Shown here in pieces: positions 14,601 through 25,400 of a stretch of DNA of 64,000 bases. Below the pieces are notes generated by a model, which was given only the letters and a program-made list of their open reading frames with translations, did no database searches and was not told the DNA's origin. The stretch comes from Arbacia lixula (Eukaryota > Echinodermata > Echinoidea > Arbacioida > Arbaciidae), in NCBI GenBank assembly GCA_963669155.1, contig OZ022581.1, positions 17,687,027-17,751,026 of the forward strand. The letters run 5' to 3'. The position numbers and the translations under genes were made by a program. Position 1 is the stretch's first letter; each line of letters opens with the position of its first letter.

Positions 14601-14969
14601 CAATCTCAGCGGATCCAACGTCCTACAGAGACTGATTTTTCAGTCTACGTCGATCCTTGCAGTACCCAGGCACTGCACTCACACATATACAGACCACACA
14701 CTGTAATGCACACACAGTTCAGCTTAGCCTTAGGCAGCTATCACTGCGTGAGCAATGGTGAGCGGGCTGGTTGCAGTACGAACGTTGCGCATTTCGCTCA
14801 TACTTCATAGTCGCATACAGTACGCTTACACAATACGTTACGGTACGGTACGTGAGAAAAATCTTGACACGATAAAACTACAACACTCGAAAATAAATGC
14901 TCATTCGGCGCTTACCTTTTGAATAGTTGCCTGATCAGGTACCGATTTCCCCCTCTGACGAGGAGCCAT
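221..14969 (-). CDS. SS18: SS18/SS18L1-like BAF chromatin-remodelling subunit (complete, 8 exons)
   Basis: Coding exons are 14916-14969, 12534-12610, 11837-11918, 10966-11359, about 9924-10223, 7780-8115, 6928-7401 and 221-570. Joined they give 2067 nt, 688 codons plus TAG. Residues 1-71 are the SNH domain (MAPRQRGKSVPDQATIQK, then LDENNQLIQ, then HRNLVYLATIADSNQ), which is diagnostic for SS18/SYT and SS18L1/CREST. The middle is low-complexity Pro/Gln/Gly/Met, with a Ser/Gly exon; the end is a QPGY domain closing in GGYQQ, like human SS18 (GNYQQ). Known family role: a dedicated subunit of BAF (SWI/SNF) complexes in the nucleus, where SNH contacts the remodeller and the QPGY region self-associates and activates transcription. 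At 688 residues it is much longer than human SS18 (418), through expanded low-complexity exons. Invertebrates usually have one gene for this pair, so the symbol stands for the common orthologue. Confidence 0.95.
764..943. mobile_element. Palindromic MITE, family A, copy 1
   Basis: Begins GGGTGTTTCACCAAGCTGTT and ends with its near-perfect inverse (AACAGCTTGGTGAAACA then a C run). The two arms pair almost to the centre, so the whole ~180 bp is a foldback hairpin. No coding capacity; likely a non-autonomous DNA transposon. Confidence 0.8.
5376..5513. mobile_element. Small foldback element
   Basis: Terminal inverted repeats of about 35 bp: TACACTACAGCTCAAAGGAA at the left, and the inverse of TACACTAAAGCTCAAAGGAA at the right, around a ~70 bp centre. 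No reading frame of note. One copy seen. Confidence 0.65.
5607..5663. repeat. (GA)n microsatellite
   Basis: A near-pure GA run, then GGGA-interrupted purine repeats, within SS18 intron 7. Confidence 0.9.
6156..6337. mobile_element. Palindromic MITE, family A, copy 2
   Basis: Same element as at 764-943, with GGTGTTTCACCAAGCTGTTC at the left, the inverse at the right, and the same centre (TTGTGCTAAATGCGATACCA). The copies differ by scattered substitutions, so they are separate insertions. Confidence 0.8.
6928..7401 (-). CDS. SS18: SS18 exon 7 (Pro/Gln/Met-rich)
   Basis: Encodes NMGMSQPHQQSNMGPPQSM and repeated MGPP/SQPQ units, ending GGYRQPSQ. Acceptor TGGACAG, donor GTAAGA, phase 1 on both sides. 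Tetra- to octapeptide MGPPQSM-like repeats recur here and in exon 6, which suggests internal expansion. Confidence 0.92.
7780..8115 (-). CDS. SS18: SS18 exon 6 (Gln-rich)
   Basis: Encodes GGMMPQNMPPHSQAGQQQ and many short CAG/CAA-coded Gln runs, ending GMGYPQQ. It enters and leaves in phase 1. Acceptor GATGCAG, donor GTAGGC. Confidence 0.9.
8116..9923 (-). other. SS18 intron 5
   Basis: AT-rich intron; no gene, RNA or clear repeat family recognised. The left limit of the preceding exon depends on the GC versus GT donor choice. Confidence 0.7.
9924..10223 (-). CDS. SS18: SS18 exon 5 (Ser/Gly-rich; 3' end ambiguous)
   Basis: Encodes SNSRSEHATSSQLSGNSS and long Ser/Gly runs. Both neighbouring joints are phase 1, so the length must be a multiple of three. 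Two donors satisfy this: a GC donor (CAAG|GCAGGA), giving 9924, or a weak GT donor (TTG|GTGTCT), giving 9903. The GC choice avoids an out-of-character hydrophobic RMMFVV tail and is preferred. The Ser-rich content has no clear vertebrate counterpart, so the exon could be alternative. Confidence 0.75.
10224..10965 (-). other. SS18 intron 4
   Basis: About 740 bp of AT-rich sequence with no recognised feature. Confidence 0.75.
10966..11359 (-). CDS. SS18: SS18 exon 4 (Gly/Pro/Gln low-complexity)
   Basis: Begins APNQGNMPPSQPYPN, matching the LLPAPPTQNMP segment after the human SNH domain. It continues with poly-Gly runs, a Pro/Ser/His part and a Gln run (VPVQQQQQQPP). Acceptor CTGTAG at the right, donor GTATGT at the left, leaving phase 1. 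Confidence 0.92.
11837..11918 (-). CDS. SS18: SS18 exon 3 (SNH domain end)
   Basis: Encodes YQQILHRNLVYLATIADSN then QGMQQLLP, near-identical to the vertebrate SNH core. Acceptor GATCAG, donor GTAAGA, leaving phase 0. Confidence 0.95.
12534..12610 (-). CDS. SS18: SS18 exon 2 (SNH domain)
   Basis: Acceptor TCTCTAG, then MLDENNQLIQTICDYQSKG and RASEASQ. Donor GTAAGT splits the Gln codon (phase 2). It aligns with the NNHLIQCIMDSQNKGK segment of human SS18. Confidence 0.95.
13019..13500. repeat. Tandem duplication of ~240 bp in SS18 intron 1
   Basis: Two diverged copies, about 13019-13215 and 13263-13500. Shared landmarks are TTGTTGGCTATGAATATT, GCATTAGCGTTTTCATA, CCCGCATCGATCGCCATACA and CAGGTGTA.TGTTCAG. 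Function unknown. Confidence 0.75.
13496..13543 (+). repeat. 48-bp dispersed direct repeat, copy 1
   Basis: GAGGAGCCA...AGATGCAATCTCAGCGGATCC..TGTCCTACAGAGA-like block, repeated in the same orientation near 14582-14631 with about 90% identity. Confidence 0.7.
14582..14631 (+). repeat. 48-bp dispersed direct repeat, copy 2
   Basis: Second copy of the block at 13496 (GATGCAATCTCAGCGGATCC, GTCCTACAGAGA), about 280 bp downstream of SS18 exon 1 in transcript direction. Confidence 0.7.
14916..14969 (-). CDS. SS18: SS18 exon 1 (start codon, SNH domain start)
   Basis: Eighteen codons, ATG at 14969-14967, encoding MAPRQRGKSVPDQATIQK, followed by donor GTAAGC. Phase 0 joins exon 2. The APRQRGK motif matches the N-terminus of SS18 proteins, which fixes this start. 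Confidence 0.95.
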
Positions 14970-15115
14970 GAATGCTAGAGACATTGCGAATGAAGAAAGT
15001 GTAGATTTTCGTTAACTAAACACACTTTTAAGCTAGCGTTAGTTCGGAATCGACGGAGGTTTCCTTTCCTTTGTCGTATATCGTTAATGTACATGTACTG
15101 TAGCTGTAAATGCAC

Positions 15116-15123
15116 TGACGTCG
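15116..15123. promoter_or_regulatory. CRE-like site upstream of SS18
   Basis: TGACGTCG, one mismatch from the full CRE palindrome TGACGTCA, about 150 bp upstream of the SS18 start codon. The transcription start is unknown, so the role is inferred from position only. Confidence 0.35.
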
Positions 15124-15250
15124 CAATGAAAGAAAATATAGCTGAAGAACCTCTTTTATCCAGATAGTCTGCCTATCAGCGCTCTTAAAAATGTACAGCC
15201 TAGGCCTCAGTGTGTGACTTACGTTTCCTGCGCACTAAATTACAACTTTT

Positions 15251-15272
15251 TTTTGGGGGGGGGGGGGGGGGG
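15251..15272 (+). repeat. Poly-G run
   Basis: Eight or more T followed by about 18 uninterrupted G. It can form a G-quadruplex in principle. Similar G runs occur near 34363, 45699, 58718 and 60290. Confidence 0.8.
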
Positions 15273-17973
15273 CAGGCAATACTATGAAAAATTGAGTTTA
15301 TCTGTAAAAGATAATTTGACCTGGAAATCCTGACACGCACACAATAATATTATTATTATCAGTGCCTAAGTTTATACCAGGGTCGCGAGAGCCCTTTTTA
15401 GGCCTATACAACACTAGTCGTGGTGCGTACTTGGCGGGAAAGTGGATTCCCTCTTCCATGTAGAATATTTGAGTGTTTATTTCATCTTCAACATTGATAA
15501 ACACGAAATGAATACGATGCACCTATTTATTGGATTTCATTTTTCTTTCTTCATAACAGCATAGTTGGTCCAGTACGTCTTATATGAGACTCAGTGTGGA
15601 CTGTATGTATTGAATGTCTGATTATCATAATAATGATTATTATTTGATAGATTCCCGTGCAATCCCGATACATCAAAGACGTAACTGTGATTAATATGGG
15701 TATAATATTTGTTAAGAGTTATTAAATCTTTACCAAGTTTTGAGCCTTAAGCGTATCTGTTTTTGGTTTTTGCACTTGATGGTAAAGTATATACCTGGGG
15801 AATATGTAGTTGTATGTGCAGACACGTGTTCGTTCTAGCATGATTTGAGACGGATTAGTACAAGCCATAGGCCTAATATAATTCATGCAGGTCATATTTC
15901 GTCACATCCTCCACAATGGCCCCTCATCGGTCTTTCCGATTCCCTTAATCCTCTTTTCTTTGTCACTTTCTAACTCGAGCTACTTGAGACTTTTTTCATT
16001 CTCTCGTTACGTTTTGTTGGTATCATTTCCCGCCGGCTGTCCCTTCTAGTAGGCTAGCTGGCATACTAGGCTTCGGAGTGCATAGACAAAATCGAGTCAA
16101 CTATGTCTGGTAATACAGACCATAGGCCCTAATCTGTCTGCAGCTGGCCAGCCGCCTGCAGGCCTCTTCTCATCTTCGCCTCGATCGAGAGCTAGAAGCC
16201 AATCCAGCAAGTCAGGAAAAGGCCTAGTCCTGTTCTATCAGACATAATTGTTAACAGACTCGGCTATATGTTCATGTCCTCCGCAGCCTAGCAACCAGGC
16301 TACTAGTAAGCCTACTCCGGTCGCTATATTTCACTAATTTCCTTAATTACTACTTTTTATTTGTCACCTACACACGTCTATCCCATTCTCATTTATTCTC
16401 TAAATTCTCTCGTTCTTTCTTTTTGCATAATCATCTTTTCACTCTCTGATTAGGCCTATTTCCCCTTTTCCGTTGCATTATAATTATGTCTACATTTATA
16501 CCACATTTTTATTGTAGGCCTACCCTTTGTCCCTTCCTTCCAAGCTAGTTTATCTCAACACTTCGAAGTCAGGCCTATATCTTAGTCATACAAAAGAGAT
16601 ACATCTCCATCTTTACTTAATATGTTAGTAAATACTATTTGCATTGAATATCATCAGTCTATTTGTTGAAAAATGTAAAATGTCTAGGTAAAAAGTGTAA
16701 CATCTAGGAAAAGTAATTTCTGACATAACGCAATAAATTTTCTCAATTGCTAAAAGAAACCCCTGTTGCATTGATTTGTCGGCTGTTTGGTATTTTTTTC
16801 TTCATATTTGTTGATTTCTTTGTTCAGTATAGCATACAATTGCAGTGACAAACAAATGTATAACAAATTATACTGAACATGTTCAGAATCTCAATACCAT
16901 GAACTTAAATTGGCAAGATTCTCATATAAACAAAAAAGTATTTTGTGTTACAGCATGACATACAAATCCTTATTGTATCACTTATTGTTACACTTATAGG
17001 AAATAAAATCAAATAAATATAGTTTATTTTTTATGATTGATTGAGTTTTTAAAGCAATTTATGCAGCTAACATGCCATGAAAGTGTTCAGTTTTGTGTTT
17101 TATGAAAATCAGATTTCACTAAATTGACTCTCTCCCTGACCTACGAAATCGTCTAAGGGAAAGTGGTTTTGTGTGTACGTCACAGCCGGGAAATGCTTCA
17201 CGCAGCTATATATAGAGGCAAACTGCAATCTACACACAAATGTTCACAATGACCATTGTGTATCACACTTGTAATCCACTAGCAACTGCCATCGCAGTTT
17301 CATTCATGATGCATGATGCTTCTGGCGGAAAAGAAGCTGCGGATTGGCATGTGTGATGCACAATAACGCCTCCCTTTTCTTACGTCAAACCTAAAGGCCG
17401 TTTCAGATGACAGTAGGGAAAATTTGTCCCAGAGAATAGGGTGACTGTTTTTACCCCAATTTCGCTTTTTCGGACGTGATATATTATTTGAACGTCATCC
17501 AAGCTCATTGTCTGCCTTATAAGCTTTCTGTAGATGAATATCGTCATATTTAGGGATTTTCTATGAATATCACCTTTAATGTTAGCGCCGATCCAACGGC
17601 CTATGTTTTGCTGCATTGGTTCCGATATGCTCGTTAGCTCGTTAGTGCCGTTTCTTGTACAAGTTTTCAGCTCCCAAATTATTTGGACATTTTCATTTCA
17701 CTTTGGGTTTTGGCCTTCATACGCCTACTTTTATTCAAGTACCCCGCACCCCAAACAAAAATTAAATAGATTTAACCCCAAAAATTATTTTGGACGTTTC
17801 TCATTTTTGGTTCAGGATTTGACCCACCCACCCCCTTTATAGTCTTTGCTTCCAAAGTATGTAATACCTTCTGTTCATATTTGAATGATTGTTTTTTAGT
17901 AGCTGCATTCCATACATATTCATTAAAAAAATGTTCTTTTCCATGCATGGAACAAAATTATGGACTTTGAAGG

Positions 17974-18041
17974 GGTGGTGTGTGTGTGCGTGTGTGTGTG
18001 TGTGCGTGAGTGTGTGTGCGTGTGTGTATGTGTGTGTGTGG
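17974..18041 (+). repeat. (TG)n microsatellite
   Basis: Long TG run with CG and GAG interruptions. A second, shorter TG run is at 18207-18232. Confidence 0.9.
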
Positions 18042-18326
18042 ATCTTACAATAATATCTTACAATAATATCGAATCAATAGAAATATTACTTTTATGTATT
18101 TGTTATTGTATGTTATAAAGTGAAATTGTTTATTTTTTGTTTTTGTTTTTGTTTATGTTTTTGAATGAAATCAAATAAAGAATATGGAAAAAAAAGTAAA
18201 AAAAAGTGTGTGTGTGTGTGTGTATGTGTGTGACATATGTTTTACAATGACCCATATGTATTTCTTCTGGAAATTAAAACAAATGCAACAATGAAACACA
18301 AACAAAGACAAGCTTGTGTTAGCAGT

Positions 18327-18332
18327 TTTATT
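18327..18332 (-). terminator. Candidate distal poly(A) signal of dynein gene
   Basis: AATAAA on the minus strand (ATCAATAAAACTGC), followed after ~20 nt by a GT-rich stretch (TTGTCTTTGTTTGTGTTTC), as at real cleavage sites. Use of it would give a 3' UTR of about 3.8 kb. Nearer AATAAA sites exist, for example at 21447-21452, so this is only a candidate. Confidence 0.4.
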
Positions 18333-21300
18333 GATTTATCAAAATATTAGTACATCTCACATAAATGTGGCAAGTAAAAATCTTGCAGGAATGCCATCAG
18401 CTTTTAGGATTTTGAATCAACACAATTCAAACATCAGATCACATCACACTAAGAGATAGAACTTCTACATATCACATAATGTGTGAATAAGTCTCTTCTA
18501 TACACAATACAAGCAAGTTATATATTTAGGGGAGTCTATACCACATATTGAATTATACCGTTACTCCTTCTTGATCAAACAGTATGAGCATGAACACATT
18601 GTTCAGATAAGAGATTTGAAAATATACACTCTGCAAAACATACACTTCAAACCACTATGACTTAACATTTTGCAAATAACCTTTTAGTACATTTTGTTAG
18701 TGTACAAGCACACTTTCTGTTCAGTAGATCTTCTGTATCATATCTTATGCGCTCCTACTTTTGATGGGAACTATGGCTCGTATATTGTACTACTAGTACA
18801 TTCTCAGTCTCGTTTGATGCAAAAAGCTGTTATGGTAAAGTAAGCACTGTGGTTTATTACAACGAATAGAAATACATGTTTATTGTTCCTGAGAAAAAAG
18901 GGCTAGAATTAAGGATATACCACTTTACAAAGCTTCAAAACATATCTGTGTTTCAAGGTGTGATTTCATTTGTCTTATGAAAAAAGGAATACAAAGTACT
19001 GGTAACTGAAAAGTATTTTTAAAAGTTTCTTGGAGTGTTAAATTTAATGTAAACATTTCAAACTTTTGGTGCATGTGACCACAAAGACAGAACTTTTATG
19101 GGTGACTAACATGATTTTGTTCATGAAATATTTTGTAATATAAACATTTTGACATACTTTTGACAAAAATAACACAGCACATGATAGCTTATTGTAATCT
19201 TAACATACACACTTTTTAAAAGAATTAATCACCCTGCAAGAATTCTGCACACCAGCTCTACAGTTTTCAAAGGTAGAAATTAAGATAACACGAACAATGT
19301 AATGAAACAACAATGTATGGCAAACATGTATCCTCTATAAGAACACATATACATATTTTGTATCCAATTTAAATGTTTTCTATCCTTGTTCACATCATTT
19401 CCAAACTACTGTAGTAATTATTACTACATATAATATTTGATACAATAACACACATTTATACACAATAACACAAATATACATCTTAATGTGTATTTTGATC
19501 AATCTTCAATTATAACCATGTTTTCTATGGTATACATTGAAATAATACACATTCTATAAGATTCCTACAAAGAACATAAATGCAGCTTTCTTTACTTCTG
19601 AAACAAACAGTTATCTTGTTCTCTGTATTTGGGTGATTTTGTGATTAATTTCTTTGTTCTTGTTTGATAGCTTGTTCAGTTTGTTCTCAAATGAGATTGT
19701 CCACTTATACTTATATCTTTGAATATCATAAAATCTATTCATAACATATTTTTCTCTAATTAAATCTCAATTTGTCCAATTATTACATTTGGGGCAAAAT
19801 GCTCTATGAGAAATAACACCAGTTAACTTTTTTTTTTTAGGATACCATACAATATTTAATACTTCTAAAACATTCAATGATGTTTGCGCTTCCTAAAATA
19901 CTTCCTAAAAAGTACTTTGATCAATGTTGTCATACTTGGTACATTTCAAAAACAGAATCCTTGCAATAAAGGTGACACAAGGTAAAGGTAACAAAAAGGT
20001 AACAAAAAACAAAGCCTAATCAATAACATTCCAATAACATTTTTCATTCAGACACTTAAATCCCTATTAAAAGAAACCTAAACTGTCACTTATATTATCA
20101 ATAATCGTTCAGTACTAAGGCAGATGCCTGACATATCACCAAAGCCATTAACTGAAGACAACACTACATTAACCCATTACTAAGATACAAAGAAGGGTCA
20201 GATTACAAAGTGACGTCAAGTATCACCCTAACACCGTTAGGAGGAATACAACAGATCAAATGAGCTGAGAGTGATATGGAGCTTTGATTATATCTGATAG
20301 CTTTGTATATATACAAGACGTAAAACAAGAATGAAAATGCTTTCTCAGTAAATACATGAAGGCGATACAAATGGACATTCACAAGCGACTAAGGCTAAGG
20401 CAGAAGTGTATGTTCCTTTTAGAGTTTATACACGATATGCATTGAAATGTAGATATATATTGACTGATACTAGTATATGTGAAACACTATTACATAGTCA
20501 ACAGGTGTAAATGCAATTATAAAATGGAATAATGAATAAAGACAATACAAAACACTAATGATCATAGCAAGGAGCTGCGGCAGTCTGTATTTGGCGTAGT
20601 AGGAAAATGAGGAGGTAAGTAATACAGAACTAGGGCATGTTACATATGCTAGTGATACGTGATACACATAGATATGCCTACAACAAAGCATACAGATGGT
20701 ACACAAACATGAGAATATAAATATCTATATGAGAAACATATGTAGTTATAAATATAATATGCTCTTGGAATATACGAATAGAGTTTAGAAAAGGAAGAAA
20801 GTTTTGAATACAATGTAAGAAAGGCAATATCAAAATATATCTGCAGATGTATATTATTTCATTGTCTTGTTAATTTGTAAATGAAGATAAACAAGGTGAA
20901 TAGATATTTGGAAACATGTTGAATAGGACGGTATATTGAAATGCTACAGAGCACACATAAAAGGCTAGGACAGAAATGTCGCGGTGCATTTTAAACTTAT
21001 ATATACTTTTATTTTAAGAAAGGCAATAGAAGAGCAAAAAGTGTTTGTGCAATAGCATTAACAGATGTCTCATGAACTTCTCTAGCACACAAAAAGGGAG
21101 AAGCAAATGAATAGTCTTCCCCTTCTTTAGGACTCTTGATGAAGATCTTAAACTGCTCAAGTAAACACACAACATATGAGTAGCAAGCAGTACAATATCT
21201 AAGAGGTAAAGTAGACAGATATCATAGAATATGATTTAGAGAACAGCACAATATGAAAACTGACATATGTGTGTTTCTGCACATGTACATGATGCCTCTG

Positions 21301-22106
21301 GAAAGTGATTGATAACATACATGTTTTACACATGCAGAATATGAGGAATACAAGAATACAATAAATGCATACAGTCATTGATATGATTTCTACATACATA
21401 TATTTTATTGAACTGCATGATATCTACAGTAATAGTAATAATCTATTTTATTATTTAAGCAGAACAATCAATATGTAACTGCATGATGTAAAGTATGAAA
21501 TGGACACTGATATAAAATATGAAAGACATGGGTCTATGTTCATCGTAATTGTTCTTATCATAATGATTTCAGGTGTAGGGAAATGGAATTTGAAAAAAAA
21601 GCACATGCCTTTTTTGCCAGGACACCACAAAGATAAATTTGATACACTTCTGAATAAATCAAATGAACTTGAATGAAAGGAGATGGAAGAAAACATTGTT
21701 CAATCACAGGAAGTATCAAAAAAGACATACAAAGTTCATGAAAAGCACGGCACATGCCTTGGGATTGACTGCAATGTTTATGTAACTGACATGGAAATAA
21801 ACTAACTGTGATCTTGTATTGGGATATGCCATATATAAAGTAAACATGATGCAAACGGAAGCATAAAGATACAAGATATGAAGTATGTGACACATACACA
21901 AAGGACATGCTGGTATACTTTTGCATGAAAACATGATGCAGATAAGCAAAGATACTGCAATAGTAGCACTTGCTTTGTGAGGGTATATATACAGAGACTC
22001 TTGGCCAAACAGGGACGATAGTAGCATGGCTGGATAATGGATGAATGAACGAGCAAGGAAGGACAGCAGGGAGTGAGGATGTGAGGGAGGAAGGGCCGGT
22101 AGAGAT

Positions 22107-22493
22107 CTACTTGATGTCACAAAGCAAAGCTACCCCCCGGAGTATCCAGTGATCAGGGTTCTGCGTTGTCTTCAGCTCCACAGCCGCGATGTAGGTCAGG
22201 TCCGTGCGGACAGGCTTCTTGTAAATGGGGCACTCATACATACGTGGGTCCCTGCCCGCAGTGCTGTTGATGGCGTAGATGTGGATGACTGGCAGGGGCT
22301 CAAAGAGCACCTTGGGCTTGGGCTCGATGAGACGACAGCCACGCCGGTCCCAGCTAGCGCCCTCTAGGAAGAGGCCGTAGACGTAGACCCCCTCCTGGGG
22401 TGGCTGGCTGATGTCATCACGCAGGAAGCGAGTCACGTCGTTGTGCAGCACCACGCTGTCCAGGGCCCAGCCCTTGTGGGCTCGTGTCACCTC
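22107..22493 (-). CDS. DNAH5: Dynein exon 55 (C-terminus and stop)
   Basis: Residues 3453-3580. [19 protein letters not shown] to [14 protein letters not shown], then TAG at 22109-22107. The [20 protein letters not shown] segment is the DNAH5/8 C-terminal hallmark. Confidence 0.97.
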   Translation of the reverse strand, partial: EVTRAHKGWALDSVVLHNDVTRFLRDDISQPPQEGVYVYGLFLEGASWDRRGCRLIEPKPKVLFEPLPVIHIYAINSTAGRDPRMYECPIYKKPVRTDLTYIAAVELKTTQNPDHWILRGVALLCDIK

Positions 22494-25400
22494 CTGTCGG
22501 TGCACGGGGGAAAGGGGAAAAAAGGTTATGTCCAATACAGGAATAGTGGCCATTTAAAGACATTCAACAGTGAATAGTATATGGATGAATAATATATGTA
22601 TGCTTTGCGGGGCTTATACATTAATGGAATATGGAATGGTGGTCATTAAAAGATATTCTGCAATCTTTCAACACAAGGTGAAATGTATTTGGATCAATAC
22701 AAATTTGATTCTATGCAGGCTTATACACACAAAATGGTGATCATTAGAAGACATTCCACCATTTGCCAACACGGGGTAAAATTGTAAGTGGATCAATAAA
22801 AATTGTATGCTTTGCACGGCTTGTATAACGCAGAATGGCGGTCATCAACAGGAACCCATATCTATATGGTATCTAACTAGGAACGTCATCTTGTGCTGGA
22901 TTTGGATGTCTACAGTGCAGGAACATTGCAGTCTAATGCACCAGGTAGAGAGATGGCTGGATGAAGATATGCAGAAACGGAGGAGCTTGCCTACATTCTT
23001 CCAGACCATACCTGTCTCATGGCGGTGAGGAATCCCTGTGGGTTGAAGAAGCCGGTCATCCAGAAGGTGTTGGGGCGGCCCTCGAAGCACCAGGCGTGGA
23101 ACTGCTTGTTGCGGTCAAGCAGCTCCGTGAACCAAAAGCCCAGGGTGGACGATGCCCAGGAGATCTTGCTCCAGGTGACCGGGATGCGGCCGTCAAACAT
23201 GCTGTCCAGCGCATCACGCAGGTTCTCGTTCATGATGATGGTGCCGTCAATGGCCAGCTTGAGGTCGGTCAGGGTGGCTCTCACCAGCGAGATGACCCGC
23301 TGCATGCGGTCAATCTCCTGCCGCAGGAAGATGTTCATGGGCATGAGCGCTCCCATGCGCTGGAGCCGCTCCCGCACCTCGAAGGGGCTGTAGTCTGCAG
23401 GCAGCTTGTCCAGCATGTCGTCAGCCATGCGGGTCACTGTCACCTCACGTGTCTCACCACCTCCACTCCCGCTGTCCTTAGGCTGGATGCTCAGGATGGT
23501 GCCCAGTACTGTTTTGGCCGTGTTACTTTGGTACCTGGGTAGCAGCAAAAGAATATATGACGTAAATGCTGGATATGTAGTACAAATGTTTTGTCATAAT
23601 ACAGTGTGAAAGGGAAGACTAGTGATAAATAGCAGTTTAAGATGATTTAAAGATGCCACTAAAGGCCACATGCATTTAATGCCTTTTCAGCATTTTCATC
23701 AAGGAGAAACTCTAAGCACCACTTACGTAATATCTGCGTTAGGATGCAGTCCAAATGCTTCAGGTGTGTCGGCCAGCGGCAGGCTGTTGATGTACTCGGT
23801 ATACTGGAGAGGGTTGGTGCACCTCGGGATGGCATAGCCTTTGTAGAAGACAAAGTTTGGGTGAAACATGGCCTCGCTGAACCACACCTTGGCGAAGGTG
23901 TTCAGGAGGCGCTTGTCGTAATCATCAGTCACACGGCCTCCATACTGGATCTCACCGATCATGTAGCGAACCGTCGACCACGACACACCCTTCTTGATGT
24001 CCATGTCATCCAAGTGATTCTGCATAGAATGAGGAGAGAATCAGTTTTACGGCCTCTTCTGAATAAAGCTGATGCCTTACATACACTATTGTACATCATG
24101 ACATTCGAGCTGCATAGCGCTTGCAAATGAATGCAATGCACTTTCATGGAAATTCTACATAACTCTCGTACACAATCTAGTGAGTCTTTTATGTTCTGAA
24201 ATGACATGTGAAGAGTGACAGTCATTTTGACACTATGGTTAAAAGATAAGTTTAGTGGTCCACTCTCACCACATTCTCTAAGGCATAAACTACAACATTC
24301 TTCTACCAGTCCACATTATTTAGGAAACACAACAAAATGTAATGAGGTTCGACAAACAATTTCATGAAAGACGGAGGTGGCAGGGGCATGTCATACCTGC
24401 ATGAACTGGACGGTGGAGCTGAAGTCTGCTGCATTGAACTCATAGGGGATGTTCCAGCCGAGGGGGCCAAACTTGCGCCTCTCCTGGACTGTGGTGTGGA
24501 GGAAGGCAGTAGCATACAGCATGGGCTTCCACTGAGGCATGTTGGAGACGTCTAGCTGGTCCTGGCTGATGCCTGCATAGGTCCGCTTCAGCCCTGCCTT
24601 GATTCCTTGTGGAGGCTCGTTGGTGAACTTGATGCACATCTACAATGGGGCAGAGAAACAAGCATTACGATGGACATTTGAGATGCTTAAAATATGACAT
24701 TTCATATTTGCTCATTTGTGAACTTGATGATGAACTTGATCTACAATGGGGCATGAAAAGAAGCATTCAGATTGGCATTTCAGATATTTCATGATTGCTC
24801 CTTCATGAACTTGGTGAGAAAAGAGACTATGATTGTTATGTAAGACTGGCTGGATCTGGAGGAATCTAATTCATTTGATACACATCTGACACGATCCAGA
24901 CAATATAGCAATTTGCAATGAATGGGTCTGGCTGCAGTAGCCTAACCATTCTCAATTTCTTACTGGTCTTATGAATACTAGACTCTGTTTTCAAAGTATG
25001 AATTAGACATGCCCAAAAGCCTGTAAGCCATGCTCCATTGCCAGCAGCACAGAAAGGGAAGGGCACTGACCTGCAGCAAGCTGATAGGGAAACTCTTGTG
25101 GACCTCTGTGGTCATCCAAAGCCGGAAGTCTTCATGGATGGTCTCTGTCTCCACCACGGTGTCCATCAGCTCCCCCAAGAAGTCCAGCGACAAGTGGCAG
25201 TTCTGCAGCAGCACCCAGCCTCCCTGAAGGTCAACATCAAGGTCAAGGATAAACACTCTGTTTATGTCCTGGAGGGCGTTTCATGAACATTTTTCGTCTG
25301 ACAAGCTGTCTTTTTCTGACAGTTACCATAGTAACAGTCAGAGGCTAGTGCCTCTCAGCCAATCAAAACCGAGGATTTCATTGAAGCTGTCAGCACAGAC

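Larger units (their letters stand above)
14970..22106. other. Intergenic region between SS18 and dynein heavy chain
   Basis: About 7.1 kb without recognised coding exons. The left end should hold the SS18 5' UTR and promoter. The right half, AT-rich and lacking repeats, probably includes the dynein 3' UTR. Also present: a G run (15251-15272), TG microsatellites (17974-18041, 18207-18232), and a TATA/CRE-like block near 17175-17225. No tRNA, rRNA or known ncRNA recognised. Confidence 0.75.

Noticed and set aside
21558-22120. Minus-strand frames of 120-134 codons just downstream of the dynein stop
   Set aside because: AT-rich, Ile/Tyr/Ser/His-rich composition typical of UTR; no homology recognised.
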